A stretch of 64,000 nt of DNA from Lenzites betulinus (Eukaryota > Basidiomycota > Agaricomycetes > Polyporales > Polyporaceae), in contig JABYQU010000008.1 in the NCBI GenBank assembly GCA_022264855.1, forward strand, positions 186,001 through 250,000, read 5' to 3'. The notes under the pieces were generated by a model. The model worked only from the letters and a program-made list of their open reading frames with translations, made no database searches and was not told the DNA's origin. Below, piece by piece: positions 52,558-64,000 of the stretch (position 1 is its first letter; every line of letters begins with the position of its first letter). Position numbers and translations under genes: made by a program.

Positions 52558-53627
52558 TTACGCAGCGACGTAAGTTTGACCGAGGGGGGTAAGGCTTGCG
52601 TCCGCGTTAACGAGGTTGTCGACAGCGGTCATGAACCACGCGTAGTGCGATACGCTCTCGAGGCCGTCGAGGAAGGGGACCATGGTCTGCAGGAACTGCT
52701 GCTGCTGCGCGACGGTGCCCGACGCGCCGAACTCGGTGATGAGCACGGAGCGGTTGTAGCGCGTGCCGAGGTCGGTGATGTACGACTGGTAGTATGCCAC
52801 GTTCGTCGCGGAGTCGTAGATGTGCGCCGCGATCGCGTCGACCTGGCAGCCGAGCTTGTCGCACGCCGCGAGGAAGTCGTCCATCCAGCCCGTGCCCATC
52901 GGCGGCGCGCCGTTGGTGATCGCAGGCGAGACGAGCGTCGCCTTGCCCGCGAAGGGCTGCATGAACTGCATCCACTGCTGCGCTGCGTCCTGCGGGCTCG
53001 TGTTACCCTGCGAGGAGAGGTCGGGCTCGTTGATGCTGGGTGCCGCAGGGTGAGGCGCGCGCGGGGAAGGCGAGGGGCAGAAACACTTACAAGAGCAGGT
53101 GCGTGCTGCCTTTTGCGATCGCAGCGTTAGCGTTCGCCTCCCACTGGTCGCTGTGCTCGGGTGCGGCGCTGAAGAGCAGCGGGAAGAACGTGACGCCTGC
53201 GGGCAGCGCGCCCTGGTACGTCGAGTCCCAGTCGTAGGCGAAGGAAACTTGGCTGCCGTGTCTGTCTCAGCCGCTGACGTCGCATCACACAGGGACGGAA
53301 TGACCTACGAGGAAGTGAAGTCTTTCGTCAAGGACGCGTCGTTGAAGGACAGCCCCCGCTTGATGGTCGAGCCGGGCGCCTTCGAAGTCGGAGCAGGCAC
53401 AGCGGCGGTCCTGCGGACGGAACACAGAGCGTCAGTGAAACGCGCCGAAAAGCGAACGGACTTCCGCGATCGGAAGGCGAAGGCGCGGCGTACGTGGTGG
53501 TGGGCGCGGGGGTGAACGTCGCGGACACACCCTGGCGGCGGGCGTGCTTCTTCTGCATGTGCTGCGCGCCCTGCGCGGAGGACGCGAGAAGGAGGGCGGC
53601 GGAGAGCAGCGAGATGGCGGACTTCAT
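52558..53627 (-). CDS. Secreted GH128 family glycoside hydrolase (endo-beta-1,3-glucanase), 291 aa
   Basis: Exons 53627-53494, 53410-53309, 53252-53091, 53035-52558. Signal peptide at residues 1-20 (MKSAISLLSAALLLASSAQG), then a dibasic site HARRQG and a Thr/Pro/Ala linker that is probably O-glycosylated. Catalytic domain: KRGLSFNDASLTKDF, VSFAYDWDSTYQG, GVTFFPLLFSA, LLFINEPDLSSQGN with acid/base Glu136 in NEPD, WMDDFLAACDKLGCQVDAIA then HIYDS, and VLITEFGASGTV with nucleophile Glu234. This order is that of the Asl1-like GH128 family acting on beta-1,3-glucan, probably in fungal wall remodelling. The first intron uses the GTACGC donor at 53493, which gives a continuous linker; the apparent later donor breaks frame. 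Confidence 0.9.
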
Positions 53628-56129
53628 AGTGACGGAGGTTCTTCCTGACCGGCGGGAATTAAATGTGGGTGCAGTGAGCGGGTTGGTAAAGGATAGTGTG
53701 GCGCTGACGGCCAAGTGGGGGTGTCTGAGGCGACGGAGACGGCGAAGGGGGCACTAACAAGGCGGGAGGATGCGTTGAACACAGAGAGGGTTCCGGGGTT
53801 GCGCGGTCTGGTCCCCCGGTTCTTTTAAAGGACGGACGGACGCGCGCGTGCGTTGGCGCGGGATGTCGATGAGGCACCGAGGAGCGCTTCCGCAGCCAAT
53901 ACTCTGCGGTCTTTGGCAGTGGTTTCGGGCGATGACGCGCTGATTTGATGTCTAGATTAGTACTGCGGTGGCAACCACTCAAGGGTTGGGCCGTTCCGCC
54001 ACCCCAGCCCCGACGAAGAGGTTGCCCCGGGGAAGCTGCTGCGCTCGCGTACACGGCGTAAGGGTCACGAACACGCGCGGCGGCAGGCACCGGCGACCCC
54101 GGCGGGAGCGTGGAGGGCAACATCCCGCCAACGTTGGGCTGCCATGATGCATAACGCCCGGCGGAGGCCTGCCGTTTGGCAATGATGAGAAGAACGCGAA
54201 CAGCGCCTGTGACACGCGGATGAGAACGCTTTGTCAAATTTCGTCCGGAAGCAGGATGACTGAACTCACACCGGCGTCCAATGGTCGCGCGTATGTTCGA
54301 CGGTTATTTTCGTTGACGGGCGCGGATGTCAAAAGAAGTCTCCAGGCACACTAACGCCGGGTTGGAGGTTCGAGGCGGTTTGCATGCGCATGCGAAGGAT
54401 GGATATAGCCCTCGGGAGCTGGATCAGAATCAAGGATGCCCCTTGCAAGATGAATTGCGTAAGTTCAATTCAGTTGAGCTGCCCCTTTGGAGAATAACGA
54501 AGCCGTTGTAGAGGCTGCGCCTGGTCTGTCCAGTTGATCCTGTTCAAGGTTCAATGACCTTCAGGTGTACTACGCGGAGCGGATGTCGACGTCCACATGC
54601 CACACACCCTGATGCAAAGGCTAGCCCAGCCCCGACACTCGGCTAGTCTGTGCTGCAAAGCGGCGCACGCACATGCTGCTCTTGCGCGATAGCGTGGCGC
54701 GCGGTACGATGGACGTTGATACGTGCATAGCTACACTTGAGATTATCAGCTTGATGATGATCCACATTTGGGCGCGCGTAGTGTAGACTCAAGGCCCAGA
54801 ATGACGAAGGGCTTGCCAGGGTTTACGACCTCGAACGCGGATCAGATCGGTTCTTGCGTACGATGTTTTGAAAGTTATGATCAACGAGAATGACTTACGT
54901 CTGGTATATTTGCCGTGCGGCGACAGGTCTGTTCTAGAGCGACCGCTGACAATAAGTGAGAAGGGACTTGCGTCGCCACCAGCATGCATCTAAGGCACAA
55001 AATTGTGTCCCTGCATGTATCAAAACATATGAACACGTCATGGTCTTTATTCCCGGAGAATTGATGAGTCAACGGAGTCTCAGGCGATAGACAAAGCGTG
55101 AATTGACGCAAAGTGAAACTCACAACTCGCCACCCCTCTTCGGCAACCAAGGGATGAGAAACTGTATGGGGGTGGAATAAGAGGACGACGAAAAGTTCAT
55201 GAGGTGAATTTCCTCTAAGCGTTTGCGAGTTCAAGGGACACTGACAACCTGCTATCGCGCAAGGTGTCCCTGCAGCGCAGGCTGCGCTTCGCTGGATATT
55301 GGCGCGACCCAACCCAGAGGGTTTGCATAAGCTCATCTACTTACAGTGCAGGTTGAATCGCGACGGTAAAGCGTTTAGTCCAACACGAGAACTCGAAGCT
55401 GGGAGAGGCATGCCCCGGCGCCACATTCGTGAGAGCCTGGGTAAAGCTTGCGATGGACGTTGTAGGTCGGACCTGTGAATGATGTCAACCACGCGATGAG
55501 ACCAGGATCGTTGGCTACCTACCCAGTTGGTGTGTTGGCGTGTCGCGTGCATGCCAGCACACACTGTCTCATTCTCGTCTTAGGCTGAGTTTGAGTCAGT
55601 GGAGTCTCCTCCGCGTATCTGCGATGCCGAGGTGTGGTTCCCACGTCGGGGGCAGCGAACACGAGAAGGCCGTGTGTTCCCTCGGCGGCAGCGAGGTAAC
55701 GCGAGTAAACGTGCCGGAGACTGCGCCGCAGGAATGCATCCACCTTGCGGCCTTCGAAGCACAACGAAACCCCCCAGAGCAACGACGAGAGGGGATTGAC
55801 GATACGGCTGCTGGATCCGTATGACGATCAGCACAGTTAGTCGTTAAGCTCCGGTAGTAATTCAATCACGGAGGAGCAAGTCGAGGGCCGGAAGCACCGA
55901 TTAGATAAGATGGCGCGGGTCCATCAAGCGAAGCGGGGCCCGCGCAGCAACGACGGAGGAAAACGAGCGTGGTTCCGGCGTTTGCTCTTGTTCTTATACC
56001 ACGACCGTCGACACGCGGGTCCCCACTAGTCTTTTTCTTTCCTCTGGCTGTGGGTCTTTGGTCTGAGTGGTATACCCCTCCTCGTCTCTTCCTCCACCGT
56101 CACTCTTTACCCCCGACACTCCCTTCCCC
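53628..56129. other. Intergenic; possible unrecognised minus-strand gene at 54.9-55.8 kb
   Basis: First part is the GH128 promoter with a weak TTTAAAAG-type box (minus, 53822-53829). Between about 55,780 and 54,900 the minus strand has several donor/acceptor pairs that join open segments, but no family is recognised (see findings). The last 200 bp are upstream of the ferric reductase gene. Confidence 0.4.
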
Positions 56130-58238
56130 ATGTCCGTCCTCGCCGCGACCAATGGCTCGACCACCGCGCCTGTCGCGACCCGCGTAGCTGCTCCCGCAGT
56201 CGACAACGCGGACCTCGTGTTCAACGTCGACCTCTTCCTGATCTGCACTTTCGGGCTCTTTGTCCTCATGCTCCTCCCCCGGGCCACCGTCCGCTACACC
56301 CACAAGCGTGAATGGGTCAACGGCCACTTCCTGCACTCAGTCCGCCTGCACAATGTCTCTTCCATCATCAGACGCCCCTCCAAGCGCGACGCCCTCCTTT
56401 CTCCGTTTCCTGCTGCTCATTTTCCCGTCCACAAGAAGACTGAGCCGTACGAATTCGACGACAAGGAGAAGTGGGCCGCAACCACGGATGCCTCGCACAC
56501 GTACGCGTCGCATTCCGAGCTGGTCCGCTCGCCCTCTACTGCTAGTGGACGCGAGCGCAGGCGACAGAACGTCCCGACTCACATGCCCGGATGGTCTACA
56601 ATCCTCCCGACCATTGCTGCCATCTTGCGCACCACCATCCGCCCCGGCCTGACTATCGGAAAGGGCTTGGTGGAGCTGACGTACTTTGCCGTCATGCTCT
56701 ACGCTGGCTTGTACAAGTCCAACCCCTTTACTGATCCGATCCGTGCCGGCTTTGTCGCCGTGAGCCAGATTCCGATTGTCGTTGCTCTTGGTACCAAGAA
56801 CAACATTGTTGGAATGCTCATTGGCTTTGGTTACGAACGTGTGCGTGAGATGCGAGCTCGTCCGCAGCAACTCAGTCTGACCCATCTTTAATCTCAGTTG
56901 AACTACCTGCACCGTTTTGCCGGAAGGATGCTCGTCCTTGCCGCAAACGTCCACGCCATCGGGTATTGTGAGTTATAATCTCGATCGCAATTGTGCGGTT
57001 ACTGATAAGTCAAATGCGTAGTCTACTCGTGGACCAGCGCTGGCAACTTCGCCAAGTACAGCGCCCAACCTGACAAGCAATGGGCTTTCGTTGCTCTCAT
57101 CGCAACTGATTTGCTGTTGCTTCTGTCTACCAACATGTTCAGGGAGAAATTCTACAACTCCATCTTTATCCCCTCTCACGTCATCTCCATCGTCGTACTC
57201 CTCGTCGCCGTCTGTTTCCACGTCCCCTTCGCCGTCCCTTATGTTCTCTTCGCAGTTGGTCTCTACGGTCTTGACCGTGTCATGCGGTTGCTCAAGTCCC
57301 GTGTCACCATCGCTCGGCTTCGCCCCCTCCCTGACCTTGGCATGACCCGGGTTGAGATCCCCACCATCAATGCTGGTTGGCGCGCGGGTCAACACGTCCG
57401 CATCCGTGTACTCTCACTCGGTATGGGTATCCGGGGATGGGCCGAGGCACACCCTTTCACTATCGCAAGCGTCTCCCGGTCGCAGAGCGGTGAAGGCCTT
57501 GTGCTCATGTGCAAGAAGGCCGGCGACTGGACGAACCGCCTATTCGAACTCGCACAACGCGCCGACTACGGCGAGGCGAACGGCATCGGCAGCAACGTCC
57601 AGGTCGTAGTTGAGGGTCCGTACGGCGGACCTGGCCACGCTATTTTCGGTGGCTTCTCCGGCGCCATGTTCGTTGCGGGCGGCAGTGGCGTTACCTTCGC
57701 ACTCGCAGCAGTTCAGGACCTGATGAAGAAGGATCTTGAATACAAGTCCCGCGTCCGCGCGATTGAGCTCGTCTGGAGTGTTCAAGACCCAGCTGCTCTC
57801 CAGCCACTGATCCCCCTATTCACCACTCTCCTCGCGCAATCGGCTCACTCGTACGCCTCCCTCCGGATCTCCGTGTTTTACACGCGCGCCCCAGCATCGC
57901 CTGAGGCTGTTAAGGCATACCGCCTCCCACCCGGCTTGACATTGTCTCCCATGCGTCCCAAGCTCCCTGGCATTCTCTCTGGTGTCGTGGACCGTTCTGC
58001 CGCACTGTTCTCTGGCGGGAAGGAACGCCGCCGTGGCGGTGGCGCCTTGACCGGCGTCATCGTCGGTGTCTGCGGACCTGCCAGCCTCGGCGATGAGGTT
58101 CGCAAGGCCGTCGCCGAGTTCCCGGCCAAGAGGCGCAAGGCAGTGGGCGGCATCGAGCTGCACGAAGAGTATGTATTTTCGGTATTCGAAGTTTTCACGC
58201 CAGCGCTGACAGAACTTCGCAGGGCCTTCGGCTGGTAA
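56130..58238 (+). CDS. Ferric/cupric reductase transmembrane family protein, 647 aa
   Basis: Membrane flavocytochrome moving electrons from NAD(P)H through FAD and heme to extracellular metal ions. Exons 56130-56840, 56898-56967, 57022-58168, 58223-58238. N-terminal helices (VDLFLICTFGLFVLMLL, LVELTYFAVMLYAGLY) precede the ferric-reductase core. Heme-ligand-type His residues lie in NYLHRFAGRMLVLAANVHAI. FAD-binding motif HPFTIAS, NAD-binding GPYGG and GGSGVTFALAAVQDL, and a C-terminal CGPASLGDEVRKAV segment are all present. The last intron (58169-58222) is open in frame; splicing gives the conserved ending ELHEEAFGW. A cytosolic linker of about 100 residues between helices 1 and 2 is Ser/Lys/Glu rich. 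A role in iron uptake is probable, but other electron acceptors are possible. Confidence 0.9.
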
Positions 58239-60069
58239 ATACTGACAGATTACCGCCTATATGCGTTGCCGATGGCAACGACATCCTCGGCATATGCACA
58301 TCATGCCATTCTTGACTAGTTTCTAGATATTACGTTGCTGCTCTCGATACCTCTCTTGCTATGTTATCATCCACGATCCACGCCGTTATGGTGCTGTGGC
58401 AGGCTGTGGGGGCGCCGCGCGCCCTGCGCCCGGTCGCGCTACGTTAGCTACATACGAATACGCATACATGACAGTACGCATTGAACCAGTCTGTGACTAT
58501 AGGCCGTCTGTCCTGTCTCGTCTGGTTTCCCACCGTACACGCACTAGCCGTTACGCCTCTTGTACTTATCATCATCAGTTATCGCCGCCGCTGTTGCTGC
58601 GGATGTTACACGCCCTCGCGTATCGCTTGTATCATAGTTTAGCACGCTCGAATAGATATTACATTGTTGGGATGTGTATGTGTGCGCGTTGTCGTCAATA
58701 CTTGCCGGTTCGTCGTGGTTCAGAGTCAGAGATCAGTGCGCTTCCGGACAAGGAGTCCGCTGACGGTGCTGCGTTACGTATATGCCGTACGGTGACAAAT
58801 GTTGCCCTCGCGGGACACTACGAAGGCGGGGCTTGATGGCTGTTATAGCCGAGAGTTGCGTGAGGTTGTGAACATTCGGTCTCGAGGGGCACGGGGGTAA
58901 CCCTGCCGGATAAGCCAAAAGGGCCGTGTTAATGGTGATCTGCTCTCAAACTCTTGGTGGTAATGGCACAAAAATTGTGAAGATATACACACTTGAGTCC
59001 TGGTGGCTTTTAAAGCTAGACTGTCTATCCTGTGTTCATGCGCTGACCAGTTTCCATCCATGTATTTTGTCAGCAGTGCGGTCCGGGAGAACCAACGCGC
59101 ACATAGCTGCCAGTCACCTATAGGGGAGTTCGGTGTTGATACATCAAATTCAAATTCCGATATCACTTCCCCCTGTAATGCCTCCATACGTATTGCATAC
59201 ATGTCTTTTCACAGCTCTGTTGTACGGCGCGGCGCTGGCGCTATGATGATCTTAAAGAGTTGCCAAATCGGGACTGACGGTAACTGCCGTCACAGACTTG
59301 GCAATGATGTCGCCCGATAAGTCGGAACGTCTCTCACCATGCACCCTCAACATATCTGCCTTCATACCGCACATCTGTGCCTTCCAGGGACCTGTCTTTC
59401 TGTCCATACCGGAGTCCGTTGCGCAACATCTTCCGCGGCCGCATATGATGGACCTTTCGCTTCTACTGCATCCCGTATACAGATTCTCATGATCATCTTG
59501 CGTTGATATCACTGGCCACAGTGTGGCCCATCCGATTCCGAAAGCCCATCGGACATCCCACCGGTGTTTGCGTCAGCATAACCACCGGACATTCGCATGC
59601 ATCTGCTTCTTCCGTCGACGCCGCACGCGTTAATAGGTCCTCGAGGGAGTCTGGTGACTCGTGCGGGACAGAGGAACCATCCTTTGCCTGTGCTCTGCTA
59701 CAGTATCCGTATGGAGAACAGGCGTATACCGCTCCCACCGCCGTTTGACATAATTTCTTGCTGACCTGTACCTTTGTTCTCAGTTCATCGAGTCTCTCGA
59801 GTCGGACGGGCTATTTGGGTCCTCCATCCATCGCAGCCTGCACGGCTCCCACAGCTGGCGTACTGCGGGAATCGAGTGCTATTTACTCGTGATCTGCGTC
59901 TGCTGTCATCTCAAGCCCTCGATCGATACATCCATCTTCCTTCTCGTCTTCAAGACTGCCCTGGCCGGACGTTTGCAAGGAAGCCAGACACTTGCTGACA
60001 GCCGGTATAAAAGAGAACTGGGACGGGGCATGGCTGTAGTAAGAGCGAGCTTTCACTCATCTCTCAGAC
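58239..60069. other. Intergenic, no gene seen
   Basis: 1.8 kb; short frames only. Ends with the sedolisin core promoter. Confidence 0.5.
60006..60013 (+). promoter_or_regulatory. TATA box of the sedolisin gene
   Basis: TATAAAAG, 64 bp before the ATG. Confidence 0.65.
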
Positions 60070-62179
60070 ATGAAGCTTGCGCCTACTCTCGTTTTTGCGT
60101 GGCTCGCCTCAGCGGCGTACAGCAAGCTGACAGCTCGCAGTATGCAAGTGCACGAGAAGAGGGACCTGGCGAACATCCCGCTTGCCTTCGAGGCTGTCGG
60201 CCCTGCACCCCCTGATACAATGTTGAACTTGCGTATGGCGCTCGTCCAGGGTAACATCTCTGCGCTAGAGAAGGCGCTCATGGACGTCAGCACTCCCGAC
60301 AGTCCCCTCTATGGCCAGCACTTGACCAAGGAGCAGGTATGACTCTCCACCCCATCGAACATCAGCCAAGGCTTATGCGTGGTTGTAGGTAGAGGCGCTA
60401 GTGGCTCCGAAGCCGGAGAGCGTGGCCGCGGTGAATGGGTGGCTGGGGGAGAACGGCATTCAGGCTACTACCATCTCTCCTGCGGGTGACTGGCTCAGCT
60501 TTTCGATCCCAGTCAGCAAGGCGAACACTCTCCTGGGGGCCGATTTTACCGTCTTCAACCACACCCCGACTGGAAATACGATGATCCGTACGCTTGAGTA
60601 CTCGATCCCAGCCGACCTTGTAGGCCACCTTGACTTGGTACACCCCACGACTACGTACGTTATCTCTAGATGGCTGAATTGATAGGAAATCTTACTCGTT
60701 TACTAGGTTTACGCAGCCGTTCCAGAAGCCATCCATTAACTTCACCCCCCTCAAGAACAAGCGCGACCGTCGTGCTGTGAACATCTCCTCGGATGCAGTT
60801 CCTGCCTCATGCTCGGCCACGATCACGCCGACGTGTTTGGAGGCCCTGTATGGCATTCCTACCACCCCAGCGCTCGTGCAAACCAACATGCTCGGCGTGA
60901 GCGGATTTTTACAGCAATTTGCAAACCAGGAAGATCTTAAAGTATGTAGCATACGCACACAGGCTTGGAGATGAGAAGCGCGCTGACTTGAAATTTAGAC
61001 GTTCCTCATTAACTTCCGACCTGATGCTAACACTGATACTAAATTCTCCCTGTTAACACTTGATGGAGGGTCGAACTCGCAGGTACTGTCGGAAGCTGGG
61101 ATCGAAGCGGTGAGAGACACGGCAACTCAGTTGCAGAGGGCCTTGCTAACGCGGATCAGAACCTCGATACCCAATACACTATCGGGGTCGCTACCAGTGT
61201 ACCGACGACGTTCATTTCAGTCGGATCGCAGAACCGAGACGACCTCAACGGTTTCTTGGACATCATACAGGCCTTGCTCAGTGAGAGCAACCCGCCACAA
61301 GTGCTGACGACTAGCTACGGCGCAAACGAGAACGAGATTTCTGCGAATCTCGCCAAGTACGTGGTCTTGCCAACATTGATCCTACCTATGCACATCGTTG
61401 AGCCACCCATGGATAGGAACCTGTGCACCGCATATATGCAGCTCGGGGCACGCGGGACGTCAATCCTGTTCTCTTCTGGAGACGGGGGTGTTTCTGGCAC
61501 CCAGGACCAACAGTGCAAAACCTTTGTCCCGTCATTCCCATCCGGGTGTCCCTTGTAAGTTGACTATTGGAGCCATATGTTCAGCTACACCGCTGATGTT
61601 TATCGCTATACACAGCCTGACATCTGTCGGTGCAACTGCTGGCATCGCCCCCGAAGTCGCTGCCACCTTCTCCAGCGGCGGCTTTTCCGAGGTGTTTGCC
61701 ACACCGTCCTACCAAGCCGCGGCAGTATCGCAGTACCTGAACACGCTCGGGAGCACGAACGCAGGGCTGTTCAACCCGGCCGGGCGCGGGTTCCCCGACA
61801 TCTCCGCGCAGGGCGAGAACGTGGAGATCGTGTTCCAGCAGCAGTTCGGCACGGTCGCGGGCACGAGCTGCTCGACGCCGATCATGGCGGGCATCTTCGC
61901 GCTCATCAACGACAGGCTCGCACAGCAGAACAAGCCCCCGCTCGGGTTCCTGAACCCGCTGTTGTACTCTGCGCAGGGCGTCGCGGCGTTCACGGACATC
62001 ACGAGCGGGAACAACCCCGGGTGCAACACGAATGGCTTCCCTGCCCGTGCGGGGTGGGATCCGGTGAGAGGGAAAGTCAAACGTAATCGGGCTCGACGGC
62101 TGAAGTGTGTGTTCCTTTGCAGGTCACTGGCCTCGGCACTCCGAACTTCGCAGCACTCCTGGCTGCAGTCGGTTTATGA
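60070..62179 (+). CDS. Sedolisin (S53) tripeptidyl-peptidase, secreted, 572 aa
   Basis: Acid serine-carboxyl peptidase. Exons 60070-60336, 60389-60654, 60707-60941, 60999-61109, 61160-61356, 61417-61554, 61616-62063, 62123-62179. Signal peptide at 1-18, then the pro-kumamolisin domain (LNLRMALVQGNISALEKALM, SPLYGQHLTKEQV). Maturation boundary near KNKRDRR. Catalytic residues: Glu292/Asp296 in EANLD, oxyanion Asp in SSGDGG, and Ser489 in GTSCSTP; the Ca2+ site includes DITSGNN and GWDPVTGLGTPNF. Intron 4 was placed at 61110-61159 because it restores the conserved EANLD join and has a perfect CTAAC branch site. The protein ends LAAVGL without an extension. Extracellular protein degradation is the expected role. 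Confidence 0.93.
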
Positions 62180-62356
62180 GATGGGACCAGTATTTGCTAG
62201 ATGGGCGTGCATATATCGTGAAAAAATGTTTGCGCATCACAAGAGTTTGCAATGTAGAATGAATTGTACTAGTCCGGGTTGAAAGCTCGAGGGATTGCGT
62301 GGGGATAGTGATTCACAAGTACGAACTGTTGAGTCGGCGGGCTTTGGCAAATCAAT

Positions 62357-63194
62357 TTATTTCGGGCACGGTGGATCCTCCACAGTCTCTGATAGTACAG
62401 TAATTGCCGGTCTTTTGCCCTCAACATTTGTCGTGCGCTTGGGGAGTGGTTTCTTTGGTCGTGCGTTGTTGTCTTGAGCGGAGACTACAATATCCACGTC
62501 GGACTCGGATTCCTCATCCGAAGAGGAGTCATCAGCAGAGCTAGAGCTAGTGGATGAGTCGCTTGAGGTGGTGTCCGAATCCGAGTCCGAGCTGGAGTCA
62601 GAGTCGTTCATTTGTACGTCGAGGTCAACATTTGCTACTGGGATCCCGGCGGGAAGCTCCCCACGATGGTCGAAAACGCCAAGGCCAAGTTTCTGTAGTC
62701 GACCAAATATGTAAGTGAATGTTATTGATAAGTATACTGCGCACGTACCATTTCGATATACCGCTCCTGGTCCGCTCCAATATTTTCTATGTTGACGCTT
62801 TCGGGATTCTCTCTTGCTCGCTGGATGAGGTCGGCATTGGACGCGGCAAGCTCCGGCAAGAAAGCTTGAACACGAGAGAGGACTTAGAGTCTAATATATT
62901 AGTACATTTATACACTATGGTCGGTGGAAGACTCACGTTCTGAAGGGGTTCCCGTCGGAAGCGCACTCCTGCCTGCAAAGTCAAGCGGTCGCGTAGCGGC
63001 TGAGGTACCGGCATTGGGACCAGATGGTGAGGCATTTAGTCTGGCAAATAAGCTTTCTGAGAGCACTTGATTGAGTATACGTTTGAGGAGGCATTCGGAG
63101 TATACTCACGCATACGCTCCTGACGGTCCTCCTCGTCCTCGATGTCTAATACCTGCGTCGTGCGCACCCCCTCTTCGACAGGTTTCTTATCCAT
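62357..63194 (-). CDS. DUF4598 / NOPCHAP1-like protein, 218 aa
   Basis: Exons 63194-63110, 63056-62937, 62864-62749, 62692-62357. The family core is FLPELAASNADLIQRARENP followed by ESVNIENIGADQERYIEMKL and GLGVFDHRGELP. I recognise the LPELxxAN ... NIENxxxxxxYIEMxLGLGVF pattern from the DUF4598 family, whose human member NOPCHAP1 is an adaptor in box C/D snoRNP (NOP58) assembly. The C-terminal third is a Ser/Asp/Glu tract (about 27 acidic and over 30 Ser residues) that could be a CK2 substrate, followed by a basic KKPLPKR patch. The nuclear snoRNP role is inferred from the family. The exon 3 acceptor is a weak AAG. Divergent from the prenylcysteine oxidase gene; convergent with the sedolisin (177 bp between stops). 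Confidence 0.78.
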
Positions 63195-63647
63195 GATAGA
63201 GAGTAACACTTCTACCACCAGTCCAAATGAAAGCAGAGAAGTTAAGTCATGTGCAAGATGGCCTGTCGAGCCTGGATCTAGAGGAAGAGGCAGACAGTAG
63301 GCAGACCGGTACTCCTGACAAGCGCCCATGGGTGGTGGAATACCAAATTGGGAGGTGCCAAGCCCTTTTGCTCCAGCAGCCTCAACGCCTCAAACCTGCT
63401 CTCGAACTCCTTGCACGCGTATACGCCATCTTCCGCCGCGTGCGCGACATTTCACTGCGTGCACGAATAGTTCCTGAATATGTGACAAGTGCTGCGCGGC
63501 ATACGAGATGGGTTTGGCATGGCGTCACCCAGATAGCCGCCGCGGCGACTAGAGCGGTCTCATCAGTTCACCTTCATAGGCTTCAACGTTTCAACCTGAC
63601 CCTCTCTTACCTGGACTACGACTCTGTTGATCGTCCTCTTGCGCAAC
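63195..63647. promoter_or_regulatory. Divergent region NOPCHAP1-like/prenylcysteine oxidase
   Basis: 453 bp between start codons. A long plus-strand frame (63227-63886) runs through it, but it overlaps the prenylcysteine oxidase exon in another frame and shows no domain, so it is treated as chance. Confidence 0.45.
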
Positions 63648-64000
63648 ATGAGGTCTCCTGTTCTACTGCTTGCGACCACTGCCGCCTTCTTCCCCGCCTA
63701 TGCCTTCCAGCTACCGTTCAAGCTGCCCTTCTTTGGTGGCTCGCAAGCGCCGCTCGAGGCACCTCAGCTTGCGGACGCGGAGACGGTCACCCCCAACCGC
63801 ATTGCGATCATCGGTGCTGGTGCAGGAGGGTCCTCTGCTGCGTTCTGGATTGCGAAGGCCAAGGAGCGGTATGGACTCGACGTTGAGGTAGATGTGTACG
63901 ACAAGAACCCCTACATCGGTGGCAGTGAGTATTGCACTCTGGCCTGCGTACTGCATAGTTGTAGCCCATACTGGTGGTGGGCATATGCAGAGATGTGTTA
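63648..64000 (+). CDS. Prenylcysteine oxidase/lyase-like flavoprotein, 5' part only
   Basis: FAD-dependent thioether oxidase that breaks down prenylcysteines from farnesylated or geranylgeranylated proteins in a lysosomal or secretory compartment. First exon 63648-63924; intron 1 begins at 63925 (GTGAGT) and its acceptor lies near or beyond the window end. The first 20 residues (MRSPVLLLATTAAFFPAYAF) form a signal peptide. Then comes the N-terminal Rossmann motif RIAIIGAGAGGSSAAFWIAK (GxGxxG), ending in the strand EVDVYDKNPYIGG with the FAD ribose-binding acidic residue. This combination is typical of the prenylcysteine lyase family; a related amine-oxidase-type flavoprotein cannot be excluded from 92 residues. 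Confidence 0.75.
   Translation, partial: MRSPVLLLATTAAFFPAYAFQLPFKLPFFGGSQAPLEAPQLADAETVTPNRIAIIGAGAGGSSAAFWIAKAKERYGLDVEVDVYDKNPYIGGSEYCTLACVLHSCSPYWWWAYAEMC

Noticed and set aside
63227..63886. 219-codon plus-strand frame across the last divergent promoter
   Set aside because: Overlaps the prenylcysteine oxidase first exon, which has a signal peptide and a Rossmann motif in another frame.
1..64000. Biosynthetic gene cluster, viral insertion or mating-type locus
   Set aside because: No polyketide or terpene synthase, no NRPS, no capsid/polymerase/integrase, and no homeodomain or pheromone receptor gene was seen; neighbours are unrelated housekeeping genes.

Overview
The window looks like gene-dense chromosomal DNA of a filamentous basidiomycete, probably an Agaricomycete such as a polypore. 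The evidence is short introns of about 47-66 nt (GT donor, CTRAY-like branch site, YAG acceptor), many small exons, GC-rich coding sequence, and gene families typical of wood-decay Agaricomycetes: an omega-type glutathione transferase, GH128 and DUF5695 secreted proteins, a sedolisin, and a DUF300 membrane protein. No virus, bacterial operon, CRISPR array, tRNA or rRNA was found. I read 28 protein-coding genes; one is cut by each window edge.

Layout: 1-0.75 kb, 3' part missing of a secreted DUF5695 protein (-). 2-6 kb, C2H2 transcription factor (-) and ribose-5-phosphate isomerase (-). 6.4-9.7 kb, TFIIH subunit Tfb5 (+, 64 aa in four exons) and a Rax1-like RGS membrane protein (+) with an apparent frameshift. 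10.5-14.8 kb, mitochondrial HMG-box protein (-), a Helitron-like terminus, and a DUF300/TMEM184 protein (+). 15-19.6 kb, peroxin PEX19 (-), Mediator subunit Med8 (+), a degenerate phosphotransferase-fold protein (+) and a YCII-domain protein (-). 20.4-24.8 kb, tandem peroxiredoxins (+,+) and an unrecognised basic protein (-). 25.4-31.1 kb, nucleoporin Ndc1 (+) and an MFS transporter (+). 32.9-34.3 kb, zinc-finger protein with a coding tandem repeat (+). 34.8-40 kb, a 19-exon cPLA2-like phospholipase (-) and mitochondrial ribosomal protein uS4m (-). 40.3-43.9 kb, gamma-tubulin complex protein GCP2 (+). 45.2-46 kb, GST (+). 46-49.3 kb, no gene I can recognise. 49.3-53.6 kb, multi-pass membrane protein (+), Cdc4-type myosin light chain (+), GH128 glucanase (-). 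56.1-62.2 kb, ferric reductase (+) and sedolisin (+). 62.3-64 kb, a DUF4598/NOPCHAP1 protein (-) and the start of a prenylcysteine oxidase (+).

The genes are mostly unrelated housekeeping functions rather than a pathway cluster. Many are divergent pairs sharing a 0.3-0.9 kb promoter (RKI1/TFB5, HMG/DUF300, PEX19/MED8, YCII/peroxiredoxin, hypothetical/NDC1, uS4m/GCP2, NOPCHAP1/prenylcysteine oxidase). Several products are probably mitochondrial (HMG protein, uS4m, and by N-terminal composition RKI1, the YCII protein and the phospholipase).

Gene models were built by hand from splice signals, reading-frame continuity and family recognition; exon boundaries are predictions. I did not find a convincing new multi-gene system. 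The points most worth a second look are the phospholipase with a basic leader and membrane segment, the RKI1 presequence, the Rax1-like frameshift, the micro-exons, the two GC-AG introns and the Helitron-like end.
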